Below, piece by piece: positions 1 through 6,586 of a stretch of DNA of 9,308 bases. The translations under genes were made by a program, and so were the position numbers. Under the pieces are notes generated by a model. It ran no database searches and was not told where the DNA came from. It saw only the letters and a program-made list of their open reading frames with translations. The stretch is from an uncultured Amaricoccus sp. (GTDB taxonomy: Bacteria > Pseudomonadota > Alphaproteobacteria > Rhodobacterales > Rhodobacteraceae), in contig NZ_CALLYO010000306.1 in NCBI RefSeq assembly GCF_937858865.1, forward strand, positions 1 to 9,308, written 5' to 3'. How positions within the stretch are numbered: position 1 is the stretch's first letter; the number at the start of each line of letters is the position of its first letter.

Positions 1-1318
1 TGTCCCTGACCCGGCCGGCGCTCCGCGCCGCGGCGATCTCCACGGTCACGAAGGGCGCGGCGAAACTCGTTCCCGTCCATTCGGCACCCCCCGGCGAGCC
101 GAGGTCGGCGCCCCAGACGCCGACCCCGGGCGCGGCGATGTCGATGAAGGGCCCCGCCGTCGCGCGCCGATAGATCCGTCCGCGCCGGTCGGTCGCCGTG
201 ACGGCGATGACCTGCGGATAGGCCGCCGGATAGCGCGGCCCCCCGCGCGGCCCGCCGTTTCCGGCCGCCGCGACCAGGATCACGCCCTCCGCGTCGCTGC
301 GGGTGACGGCATCGGCGATCAGCGCGTTGGGCGGCCCGGCGATCGACAGGTTCACCACCGGGATGCGGTTGTCGATCATCCAGTCGAGCGCGGAGACGAG
401 GTCGATGGCATCGGCGACCAGATCCGGGCCGCTGCCGCTGAAGACCGAGGCCGAGAAGAGCTCGACGTTCCGCGCCAGCTGCCCGCCCGCCGGGGTCCGC
501 CCGGCGATGACGCTCGCCACCGCCGTGCCGTGCGCCAGCGAGGCGGCCCCGCCGGAGAAGTCCTTGCGCCTGATCCGCGTCCCGGCCAGCGCGGGATGAT
601 CGGCGACCGCCGTGTCGATGAGGCCGATCCGCCCGCCCGACAGGCAGGCCCCGCGCCCCGGCAGCCCCGCCACCACCCTGGCATAGACCTCGGCGTTCGG
701 CGCATAGACGTGCGAGAGATCGAAGACCCCGCCCGGCACCGTCCGGATCGCGAGCGCCAGCGCCGCCTGGTCGGGAAGCCGGCGCGGCGGCGCCAGCCGC
801 GCCACGATCCCCGAGCTGGAACGGCGGGCACGGATGACCCGGTAGCCCTGCTGCTGCAGCACCGCCAGATCGGCGTCGCGCAGCCGCGCGGCCGAGATCT
901 CCCGCCGCCTCACCCGGTTGCCGCTGTCGCCATCCCCCCGCACCGGCAGGCTCGTCGGCATCCGCGGGGCGTTCCGGACGTCGGAGCCGGCCCGGCCATC
1001 GTCGTCATCGTCCCGATCGTCGTCGTCCTGCCGCTGCCCCCGCCGATCGTCGTCGTCATCGTCGTCGTCGCTCGTCGAGCGGTTGCCCCGGCTCGTGCGA
1101 TCGTCGTCGTCATCATCGTCGTCGTCGCTGTCCGACCGGCCGCCGCCCCGACTGCCGCCGCCGTCATCGTCGTCGTCATCGTCATCGTCGTCGGCCCAGG
1201 CCGCGCCCACCTGCCAGGGCACCGCTAGACGCGTATCGACGAACCCCTCGGCGAAGCCGATGGCGGCACAGGCCGGCAGCGCGAGCAGGAGGACGGCGCG
1301 GAGCGACGGGAATGACAT
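1..1318 (-). CDS. Subtilisin-like serine protease (S8 family) with poly-Asp linker, 3' end outside window
   Basis: Secreted or periplasmic endopeptidase; 439 codons are visible and the frame is open to the window edge. Seen in order: a hydrophobic signal peptide (residues 1-23, core AVLLLALPA; a Cys at 17 after LPA could be an atypical lipobox), an Asp-rich linker (43-107), a probable I9-like pro-domain (about 139-205, from REISAARLRD), then the peptidase domain. The whole catalytic set is present: D235 in IGLIDTAVADHP, H263 in AHGTAVASVIAG, oxyanion N354 in AAAGNGG and nucleophile S418 in GTSFAAPFV. Only about 20 residues follow the Ser in the window, so little of the catalytic domain is missing. 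The ATG at 1316-1318 is preceded on the minus strand by GAGG seven bases upstream. It is divergent from the sigma/anti-sigma pair, so it may be a regulon member or act on that pathway; this is inference. Family assignment is secure, substrate unknown. Confidence 0.93.
   Translation of the reverse strand, partial: MSFPSLRAVLLLALPACAAIGFAEGFVDTRLAVPWQVGAAWADDDDDDDDDDGGGSRGGGRSDSDDDDDDDDDRTSRGNRSTSDDDDDDDDRRGQRQDDDDRDDDDDGRAGSDVRNAPRMPTSLPVRGDGDSGNRVRRREISAARLRDADLAVLQQQGYRVIRARRSSSGIVARLAPPRRLPDQAALALAIRTVPGGVFDLSHVYAPNAEVYARVVAGLPGRGACLSGGRIGLIDTAVADHPALAGTRIRRKDFSGGAASLAHGTAVASVIAGRTPAGGQLARNVELFSASVFSGSGPDLVADAIDLVSALDWMIDNRIPVVNLSIAGPPNALIADAVTRSDAEGVILVAAAGNGGPRGGPRYPAAYPQVIAVTATDRRGRIYRRATAGPFIDIAAPGVGVWGADLGSPGGAEWTGTSFAAPFVTVEIAAARSAGRVRD
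998..1192 (-). repeat. Poly-aspartate GAY trinucleotide tracts within the protease gene
   Basis: This stretch encodes residues 43-107 of the subtilase. It holds runs of 10, 9, 8, 4 and 5 consecutive Asp codons (GAC/GAT mixed), separated by short Gly/Arg/Ser/Thr-rich spacers such as GGGSRGGGR. Because the unit is three bases, slippage would change linker length without breaking the frame. The mixture of GAC and GAT suggests it is old or selected rather than a fresh microsatellite expansion. A disordered, strongly acidic, possibly calcium-binding linker is the natural reading, but that role is inferred. Confidence 0.95.
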
Positions 1319-1443
1319 CAGGAACCCTCATTCTTCTTCGCCCTACAACGCGTCACGGGCAGAGCCTGGTCCCCGCACGAATAACCTTTCCCGCCGAGGG
1401 ATGCGATGCACGCCCTCGCGCGTAGTCTGATCGAAGGAAGGAC
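1319..1443. promoter_or_regulatory. Divergent intergenic region between protease and sigma factor
   Basis: This 125-base spacer separates the starts of two divergently oriented genes and must hold promoters for both. On the plus strand, ATAACC (1381-1386) followed 17 bases later by CGAT (1404-1407) resembles the AAC-containing -35 and CG-containing -10 layout of ECF promoters in alphaproteobacteria. It sits about 40 bases before the sigma start, as expected for autoregulation. AAGG at 1434-1437 is the likely ribosome binding site for the GTG at 1444. No convincing minus-strand promoter could be picked out by eye. The promoter call is tentative; the intergenic nature is firm. Confidence 0.4.
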
Positions 1444-1959
1444 GTGGATGCCGCGATGAATCCGAGATTCGTCGAAGACCTGGTGCAGCTCGTGCCGAAG
1501 CTGCGGCGCTTCGCGCTCGGCCTCTGCGGCGACACCTCCGACGCCGACGACCTGGTGCAGGCGGCCTGCGAGCGCGCGCTGCGCAACGAGGCCTCCTTCA
1601 TCCCCGGCAGCCGCATGGACAGCTGGATGTACCGGATCGTGCAGAACCTCTGGCTCGATTCCCGCCGCCGCGGCAAGGTCCGCGGCACCGCCGTCGACCC
1701 CGGCGAGGCCGGGCTCCACGACGACGGCAAGGGCGCGCGCGCCGCCGAGGACCGCATCATGCTGGCGCGCGTCTTCGGCGAGCTCGACCGGCTCCCCGAC
1801 GGCCAGCGCGCGGTGCTGGTGCTGGTCGCCGTCGAGGGCCTCAGCTACCGCGAGGTGGCCGAGACCCTCGACATCCCGGTCGGCACCGTGACGAGCCGCC
1901 TCGTGCGCGCCCGCGAGGCCCTCTCCCTGAAGCTCGCCCCGCGCGGCCGGGTGCAATGA
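1444..1959 (+). CDS. ECF-type RNA polymerase sigma factor
   Basis: A 171-residue alternative sigma factor that would direct RNA polymerase to a small regulon when released from its anti-sigma partner. Region 2 spans about residues 14-78, with DADDLVQAACERALRN (33-48) and SWMYRIVQNLWLDSRRR (60-76) for core binding and -10 recognition. After a short linker, region 4 covers about 110-160, with the helix-turn-helix LSYREVAETLDIPVGTVTSR beginning at residue 133. Length and the lack of regions 1 and 3 are typical of ECF sigma factors, and no C-terminal extension is present. The GTG at 1444 is chosen because AAGG lies six bases upstream; an ATG at 1456 would leave a 13-base gap to the nearest AAGGA. 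Its stop overlaps the next gene in an ATGA, so the pair is translationally coupled. The inducing signal cannot be read from sequence. Confidence 0.95.
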   Translation: MDAAMNPRFVEDLVQLVPKLRRFALGLCGDTSDADDLVQAACERALRNEASFIPGSRMDSWMYRIVQNLWLDSRRRGKVRGTAVDPGEAGLHDDGKGARAAEDRIMLARVFGELDRLPDGQRAVLVLVAVEGLSYREVAETLDIPVGTVTSRLVRAREALSLKLAPRGRVQ

Positions 1960-2714
1960 CGGAGACCCCGGGGATGGATCGGGAACGCATGGACCCCCGG
2001 CTCCTCAACGCCTTCGCCGACGGCGCGCTCGAGCCCGAGGACGCGGCCCGCGTGGTCATGCACCTCGCCGACTGCCCGGCCGACCAGGCGGTGGTCGACG
2101 GCATCATGACGACGAACGCCCTCCTCGCCCGCGCCTGCGCCGGCCCGATGCAGGAGCCCGTCCCCCCCGCCATCCGCGCGACGATCCTCGACGCCCGCCC
2201 CGCCGAGCCGCGCCCCCGGCAGACGCCGCCTCGCCGCCGCCCGGCCCGCGCCTTCCTCTGGGCCGGCGCGCTCGCGGCCGGCCTGGCGGCGGCCGCCCTG
2301 CTGCCGCCGCTCCTCACCCGCGACGGCGCCGAGCTCGCGCTCGGCCCGGTGCCCGCCCGCAGCCCGCTGGCCGAGGCCCTGACCGAGCTCCACTCCGGCG
2401 AGACGCAGATGCTGGCGCAGGACGTCGAGATCGTCATGGTCGCGACCTATGCCAGCCCCGCCGGCTTCTGCCGCGAGTTCACCCTCCACGCCGGCGTCGG
2501 CGCGGCCGATCTGGCCGGGCTCGCCTGCCGCGACGGCACCGGCTGGCGGGTCGCCGCCCGCGAGACCGAGCCGGAATCGGAAGCCGGGACCCGCTACGTC
2601 CCCGCCGGCGGCGACGATGCCGATGCCATCCGCACCAGCCTCGACGCCCGCGATGCCGGCCCCGCCCTCTCCACCGCCGACGAGGCCGCCGCGCTCGGCG
2701 CCGGCTGGCGCTGA
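1956..2714 (+). CDS. Membrane-anchored anti-sigma factor, degenerate zinc-finger type
   Basis: Probable inhibitor of the upstream ECF sigma factor, 252 residues. The N-terminal cytoplasmic part has the look of an anti-sigma domain: MDPRLLNAFADGALEPEDAA followed by VVMHLADCPADQ, giving H36 and C40. The second Cys of the usual Hx3Cx2C motif is replaced by D43, so classical zinc binding is doubtful. A Pro/Arg-rich stretch (82-98) leads into one membrane segment, about 99-120 (AFLWAGALAAGLAAAALLPPLL). The remaining 130 residues would be periplasmic and include a CREF...GLACRDGTGW section with two Cys, which could form a disulfide or sense redox state. The start overlaps the sigma stop (ATGA); ATG codons at 1974 and 1989 are alternatives. 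Position and topology make the anti-sigma role likely, but sequence similarity alone is modest. Confidence 0.82.
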   Translation: MTETPGMDRERMDPRLLNAFADGALEPEDAARVVMHLADCPADQAVVDGIMTTNALLARACAGPMQEPVPPAIRATILDARPAEPRPRQTPPRRRPARAFLWAGALAAGLAAAALLPPLLTRDGAELALGPVPARSPLAEALTELHSGETQMLAQDVEIVMVATYASPAGFCREFTLHAGVGAADLAGLACRDGTGWRVAARETEPESEAGTRYVPAGGDDADAIRTSLDARDAGPALSTADEAAALGAGWR

Positions 2715-2734
2715 TCCCCGCCCGCCGGCGGGAT
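2714..2734 (+). terminator. Weak hairpin after anti-sigma gene, possible terminator
   Basis: ATCCC (2714-2718) and GCC (2720-2722) can pair with GGC (2727-2729) and GGGAT (2730-2734), leaving a four-base loop and one bulged C. It begins at the stop codon of the anti-sigma gene. No T-run follows, so intrinsic termination is doubtful; in a genome this GC-rich, such hairpins also arise by chance. Confidence 0.22.
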
Positions 2735-2829
2735 TCCGCCCTCCCCCGCATTTCGCATGGATGAACTCCGCCCCCGCAGCGTTGTCGTGAAAGAAGCATG
2801 ACGCCAGCCAGGCCGAGGGATCCCATCCG
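2715..2829 (+). promoter_or_regulatory. Intergenic region before glycosyltransferase operon
   Basis: A 115-base gap between the regulatory module and the biosynthesis operon. It is the only sizeable gap upstream of the glycosyltransferase genes, so the operon promoter is expected here, unless transcription reads through from the sigma operon. No clear -35/-10 pair is visible. GAGGGA at 2815-2820, nine bases before the ATG at 2830, is a good ribosome binding site and fixes the start of the next gene. Confidence 0.45.
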
Positions 2830-4065
2830 ATGCAGCCCCTACCGAGAGACCTCCGCCTCGCCGCGTCCACCCCCCTCCCCGCGGGCTGGCGCGCGCCACC
2901 GGCGCGGATCGCCCTCTACTCGCACGACACCCTCGGCTTCGGCCACTGGCGGCGCAACCTGCTGCTGGCGCGGGCGCTGCGGCGGCTCGACCCGGCGCCG
3001 CAGGTGCTGCTCGTCGCCGGCATGCGCGAGGCCGGGGCGTTCGACCTGCCGGAGGGCGTCGACACGCTGACCCTGCCCGCCTACGGCAAGACCGCCTCCG
3101 GCACCTATCACGCCCGCAACCTGGGGTTGACCCTTCCCGAGCTCGCGCGGCTGCGCGCCGGCACCGTCCGGGCCGCGCTCGAAGCCTACGACCCCGACCT
3201 CCTGATCGTCGACAACGTGCCGCGCGGCGCGCAGGGCGAGCTCGACCCGGCCCTCGCGGCGCTCCGCGCGCGCGGGCGGGCCCGCATCGTCCTCGGCCTG
3301 CGCGACGTGATCGACAGCCCCGACAAGGTGCGCGACCAGTGGCTGCGCCAGCGCAACCACCCCGCGCTCCGCCGCTGGTTCGACGAGGTCTGGATCTACG
3401 GCGACCCGCGCCTCTACGACGTCCTCGCCGAATGCGGCTTCGGCGGCGACTTCGCGGCGATGGCCCGGTTCACCGGCTATCTCGACCAGCGCGAGCGGCT
3501 GGCCCCCGACGCCGCCCCTCCCCGAACCGCCACCCCCTACGTCCTCTGCACCGTCGGCCGCGGACGCGATGGCGCGCGCATCTGCGCCGCCTTCGCCGCG
3601 GCCCACCTGCCCGCCGGCCATCGCGGCATCCTGATCGCCGGCAGCCAGATGCCGCTGCCGGAACGGGCGATGCTCCATGCCGCCGTGGCGGCGCGGCCGG
3701 ACATGGAGATGCACGACTTCGTCCCCGAGCCGCTCCCGCTCATCGCCGGCGCCGCGCGCGTGGTGGCGATGGGCGGCTACAACACGGTGAGCGAGGTCCT
3801 CTCCTTCGGCGTGCCGGCGCTGATCGTGCCGCGCACCGCGCCGCGGCGCGAGCAGATCCTGCGCGCCGAGCGGCTGGCGGCGCTGGGGCTCGTCGGCATG
3901 ATCCACCCCGACCGCCTCACCCCGGGCACCCTCTCCGCCTGGCTCGCCGCCCCGCCCCCCCGGGCCGGGGACGCGCGCGCGCGCATCGACATGTCGGGCC
4001 TCGACACGGTGCGCGCCCGCGCCGCCGCCCTCCTTCCCGCCCACCAGATGAAGGCCTGCGCATGA
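2830..4065 (+). CDS. MurG/GT28-like glycosyltransferase (COG4671 type)
   Basis: A 411-residue GT-B fold glycosyltransferase that would move a sugar from a nucleotide-sugar donor to an unknown acceptor. The N-terminal half opens with ARIALYSHDTLGFGHWRRN; the GFGHWRR loop (residues 36-42, H39) is the hallmark of this family and of MurG-like enzymes. LLIVDNVPRGAQGEL and a dozen charged residues follow in the acceptor half. The C-terminal donor half has MGGYNTVSEVLSFGVPALIVPR (from residue 314) and then EQILRAERL, the usual nucleotide-sugar pocket. No signal peptide or membrane segment is seen, so it is cytosolic or peripheral to the membrane. The N-terminus carries about 24 extra residues before the first strand. 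It is the first gene of the operon and overlaps the next start by four bases (ATGA). Donor and acceptor are not predictable. Confidence 0.9.
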   Translation: MQPLPRDLRLAASTPLPAGWRAPPARIALYSHDTLGFGHWRRNLLLARALRRLDPAPQVLLVAGMREAGAFDLPEGVDTLTLPAYGKTASGTYHARNLGLTLPELARLRAGTVRAALEAYDPDLLIVDNVPRGAQGELDPALAALRARGRARIVLGLRDVIDSPDKVRDQWLRQRNHPALRRWFDEVWIYGDPRLYDVLAECGFGGDFAAMARFTGYLDQRERLAPDAAPPRTATPYVLCTVGRGRDGARICAAFAAAHLPAGHRGILIAGSQMPLPERAMLHAAVAARPDMEMHDFVPEPLPLIAGAARVVAMGGYNTVSEVLSFGVPALIVPRTAPRREQILRAERLAALGLVGMIHPDRLTPGTLSAWLAAPPPRAGDARARIDMSGLDTVRARAAALLPAHQMKACA

Positions 4066-5312
4066 CCCCCGCCCTGCCCGCCCGTGTCGGCTACGTCCTC
4101 AAGCGCTACCCGCGCTTCTCCGAGACCTTCGTCGTCAACGAGATCCTCGCCCACGAGGAAGCGGGCCGGAGCATCGACATCTTCGCGCTGCGCCGCGTCG
4201 AGGAGAGCCACTTCCAGGACATCCTCGCCCGCGTCCGCGCCGGCGTGACCCGCATCCCCGACCGCCCGCGCGGCGCGAACGACTTCTGGCAGGCGCTGCT
4301 GGCCGCCGCCGAGGTGCTGCCCGCCCTCTGGAGCCGCCTCGACCACTTCCCCGAGGCCTCCGGCGAGGACGTCTTCCAGGCCCTCCTCGTCGCGACCGAG
4401 GCGCGGCGCCGCGGCATCGCCCACCTGCACGCCCATTTCGGCACCCTCGCCAGCACCGTCGCCCGCATCGCGGCCGACCTCGCCGGCATCACCTGGTCGA
4501 TGACCCTGCACGCCAAGGACATCTACTTCGGCTACGAGGAGGACCATCACCTCGGGCTGAAGCTCCGCGACGCGGCGGCGGCGATCACCGTCTCCGACTA
4601 CAACCTCCGCCACCTCGCCGACCGCTTCCCCGAAGCCAGCGCGCCCGTCGTGCGGATCTACAACGGCATCGACCTCGCCGCCTTCCCCTGGCAGGCGCCC
4701 CGGCCCGAGGCCGACGAGATCCTCGCCGTCGGCCGGCTGGTGGAGAAGAAGGGCTTCCACATCCTGATCGAGGCGGTGCGCATCCTCTCCGCCGAGGGCC
4801 GGCCGATCCGCTGCCGGATCATCGGCTCCGGCGAGGAGGAGGCCGAGCTGCGCGCCCAGATCGCCGCCTGCCGCCTCGGGGACGGAGTCACCCTCGCCGG
4901 CCCGATGCCGCAGGCCGAGGTCAAGGCGGCGATGCGCGGCGCGGCGATGCTCGCCTGCCCCTGCGTCGTCGGCGGCGACGGCAACCGCGACGGCCTGCCG
5001 ACCGTCCTGCTCGAGGCGATGGCGCTCGGCCTCCCCTGCATCGGCTCGGACGTCACCGGCATCCCCGAGGTCGTCGCCGACGGCCGCACCGGCCTCGTCG
5101 CCCCGGAGGGCGACGCCCCCGCCCTCGCCCGCGCCATCGCCCGCCTCCTCGACGCGCCGGACCTGCGCACCCGGCTCGCCATCGCCGCCCGCCGGCTGAT
5201 CGAGCGCGACTTCGACATCCGCCGCAACGCCCCCGCGATCGGCGCCCTCTTCGACCGCTGCGCCACGACGCGGCGGGCCGGCGCCCTGCCGCGCGCGCGG
5301 GGAGCCGCCTGA
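4062..5312 (+). CDS. GT4 family glycosyltransferase, WcaL/AmsK-like
   Basis: A 416-residue retaining glycosyltransferase of GT-B fold, of the type used for exopolysaccharide or other surface glycans. The N-terminus GYVLKRYPRFSETFVVNE (residues 10-27) and HLHAHFGTLAS (from 121) are characteristic of colanic-acid WcaL and amylovoran AmsK relatives. The donor domain starts near GRLVEKKGFHILIEAV (G224). The donor-binding motif is DGLPTVLLEAMA, where D310 and E318 stand in the ExxxxxxxE position; Asp at the first place is common in this subgroup. The ATG at 4062 is chosen because GAAGG sits seven bases upstream, the ATG overlaps the previous stop, and homology-like sequence begins there; the same frame is open further upstream only as a shadow of the previous gene. 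The last residues are Arg/Ala-rich. Acceptor unknown. Confidence 0.93.
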   Translation: MTPALPARVGYVLKRYPRFSETFVVNEILAHEEAGRSIDIFALRRVEESHFQDILARVRAGVTRIPDRPRGANDFWQALLAAAEVLPALWSRLDHFPEASGEDVFQALLVATEARRRGIAHLHAHFGTLASTVARIAADLAGITWSMTLHAKDIYFGYEEDHHLGLKLRDAAAAITVSDYNLRHLADRFPEASAPVVRIYNGIDLAAFPWQAPRPEADEILAVGRLVEKKGFHILIEAVRILSAEGRPIRCRIIGSGEEEAELRAQIAACRLGDGVTLAGPMPQAEVKAAMRGAAMLACPCVVGGDGNRDGLPTVLLEAMALGLPCIGSDVTGIPEVVADGRTGLVAPEGDAPALARAIARLLDAPDLRTRLAIAARRLIERDFDIRRNAPAIGALFDRCATTRRAGALPRARGAA

Positions 5313-6472
5313 TGCGCATCGCCTACGTCTGCACCGACCCCGGCATCGAGATCTTCGGCACCAAGGGCGCCTCGGTCCACGCCCGCGAGATGCTGGCCGC
5401 CCTCGCCGCCCTCGGCACTGAGATCTCCCTCCTCTCGCCCCGCATCGGCACCCCGCCCGCCGACGCCCCGCCGCTCCGCCTCCTCCCGCTCCCGCCCATC
5501 CCCGGCGGCGCGCCCGAGGCCCGCGCCGCCGCCCAGCACGCCCTCAACGACGAGATCGCCGCCGCCCTCCGCGCCCACGGCCCCTTCGACCTCGTCTACG
5601 AGCGCCACGCCCTCCACGCCCACGCCGCCATGGAGGAAGCGGCCCGCCAGGGCATCCCCGGCCTCCTCGAGGTCAACGCCCCCCTCATCGAGGAGAGCCG
5701 CCGCCACCGCGTCCTCGCCCTGCCCGAGCCCGCCGCCGAGAGCACCCGCCGCGCCATGCGCGCCGCCGCCCTCGTCCTCGCGGTCAGCGCGCCGGTCGCC
5801 GGCTACGCCCGCGCCCATGGCGCCCGCCGCGTCGAGGTGGTCCCGAACGCCGTCGACCCCGCCCGCTTCCCCGCCCTCGACCGCCCCGCCGACCGCCCCG
5901 CCGGCCGCCCCGAAGGCCGGCTCACCGTCGGCTTCCTCGGCACCCTCCGCCCCTGGCACGACGTCGCGACCCTCGTCGCCGCCCTGCCGCTCCTCCGCCG
6001 CCGCCACCCGCAGGCCCGCCTCCTCCTCGTCGGCGACGGGCCGGAGCGCGAGCGGCTCGGCCCCGCCCTCGCCGTCGAACCCGCCGAGGTGCCGGCCTGG
6101 CTCGCCCGGATGGACATCGCCGTCGCCCCCTACCACGGCGACCAGCCCTTCTACTTCTCGCCGCTCAAGATCTACGAATACATGGCCGCCGGCCTCCCCG
6201 TGGTGGCGAGCGACGTCGGCGACCTCGCCGCCCTCGTCCGGCACGGCGAGACCGGCCTCCTCTGCCCGCCCGGCGACCCGCCCGCCCTCGCCGCCGCCCT
6301 CGCCCGCCTCGCGGGCGACCCCGCCGCGGCCCGCCGCATGGGCGCCGCCGGCCCCCCCCCGGGCCCCCCCCCCCCCCCCCCGCCCCCCCCCCCGCCATCC
6401 CTGGGCCGGCACCGCCCGCCGCATCCTCTCCCTCGCCGACGCCGCCCTCCCCGCGCGTCAACCTTCCATTAA
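5312..6472 (+). CDS. GT4 family glycosyltransferase, C-terminus disrupted by poly-C tract
   Basis: Glycosyltransferase of GT-B fold, 386 codons as read, but only about 347 look genuine. The N-terminal domain opens with MRIAYVCTDPGIEIFGTKGASVHA (GTKGASVH at residues 16-23, a typical acceptor-domain loop). NAPLIEESRRHR sits near the domain centre. The donor domain runs from VGFLGTLRPWHDV to FYFSPLKIYEYMAAGLPVVASD, with E289 in the donor-contact motif. After RRMGAAG the frame enters the poly-C tract and yields Pro/Gly repeats, then PSLGRHRPPH up to a stop at 6470-6472. In another frame the sequence after the tract reads WAGTARRILSLADAALPA, the expected C-terminal helix of this family, so a net frameshift lies in 6352-6396. 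GGGGAG seven bases before the ATG and a one-base stop/start overlap support the start. The gene is probably intact in the organism. Confidence 0.88.
   Translation: MRIAYVCTDPGIEIFGTKGASVHAREMLAALAALGTEISLLSPRIGTPPADAPPLRLLPLPPIPGGAPEARAAAQHALNDEIAAALRAHGPFDLVYERHALHAHAAMEEAARQGIPGLLEVNAPLIEESRRHRVLALPEPAAESTRRAMRAAALVLAVSAPVAGYARAHGARRVEVVPNAVDPARFPALDRPADRPAGRPEGRLTVGFLGTLRPWHDVATLVAALPLLRRRHPQARLLLVGDGPERERLGPALAVEPAEVPAWLARMDIAVAPYHGDQPFYFSPLKIYEYMAAGLPVVASDVGDLAALVRHGETGLLCPPGDPPALAAALARLAGDPAAARRMGAAGPPPGPPPPPPPPPPPSLGRHRPPHPLPRRRRPPRASTFH
6352..6396 (+). other. Poly-C low-complexity tract, likely assembly error with frameshift
   Basis: C runs of 9 (6352-6360), 18 (6364-6381) and 11 (6383-6393) are separated by GGG, G and a short GCC end, giving 40 C and 5 G in 45 bases. 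Before it the gene frame is clean; after it the glycosyltransferase C-terminus continues in a different frame. A long G-homopolymer on the opposite strand is the signature of two-colour sequencing dropout, and no natural domain of this enzyme family is poly-Pro at this position. The true base sequence here should be regarded as unknown. Confidence 0.8.
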
Positions 6473-6586
6473 CCCGACGAATCCCCGCAATATCATGCAT
6501 TTACCTATAGTTTCGCGCGCGAAATCCCCGATCTCGCACCCCCCCGCCCCGAAACCGTCCGCGAGGCCCTCCCCGGCCTCGGCCGC
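6473..6586 (+). promoter_or_regulatory. AT-richer spacer with 14-base palindrome before ABC exporter
   Basis: Twenty-five of the 50 bases 6481-6530 are A or T, far above the surrounding genes. TTTCGCGCGCGAAA at 6511-6524 is a perfect inverted repeat, just after CTATAG, and could be a regulator site or part of an internal promoter. From about 6539 onward the frame of the downstream exporter already reads sensibly (PRPETVREALPGLGR) into its annotated start, so the coding region may begin upstream of 6587. No ATG, GTG or TTG exists in that frame between the stop at 6470-6472 and 6587. An ATG at 6495 lies in another frame and would need a shift, for example in the seven-C run 6539-6545. Confidence 0.4.
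6511..6524. repeat. Perfect 14-base palindrome TTTCGCGCGCGAAA
   Basis: The sequence equals its own reverse complement. It lies in the AT-richer spacer between the third glycosyltransferase and the exporter, where an operator could act on transcription of the last genes. The central CGCGCGCG is common in GC-rich DNA, so the AAA/TTT flanks are the only informative part. Function is unproven. Confidence 0.5.

Noticed and set aside
1321..1354. GGAAC (1321-1325) as a general stress (EcfG) promoter
   Set aside because: No CGTT-like -10 at 16-17 bases; the nearest CGTC is 25 bases away, and the GGAAC is next to the protease start where it would direct transcription across the spacer from an odd place.
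918..1430. Plus-strand open frame with long serine runs (and a Val/Ile-rich one in another frame)
   Set aside because: It is antisense to the poly-Asp codons of the protease; GTC/ATC repeats give Ser or Val runs by necessity, and the opposite strand carries the full catalytic motifs.
1318..1956. Minus-strand open frame opposite the sigma factor
   Set aside because: High-GC shadow frame with no family motif; the plus strand encodes clear sigma region 2 and region 4.
2763..2783. GAAC...CGTT before the first glycosyltransferase as an ECF promoter
   Set aside because: The spacer is only 13 bases, too short for ECF promoters.
3339..4061. Extension of the second glycosyltransferase upstream to 3339
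   Set aside because: The extra part is Arg/Pro-rich and overlaps the conserved donor domain of the first glycosyltransferase in another frame; the ATG at 4062 has a good ribosome site and starts the recognisable domain.
6353..6396. Proline-rich C-terminal domain of the third glycosyltransferase
   Set aside because: The frame changes across the tract and the normal family C-terminus follows in another frame, so the Pro run is better explained as a sequence error.
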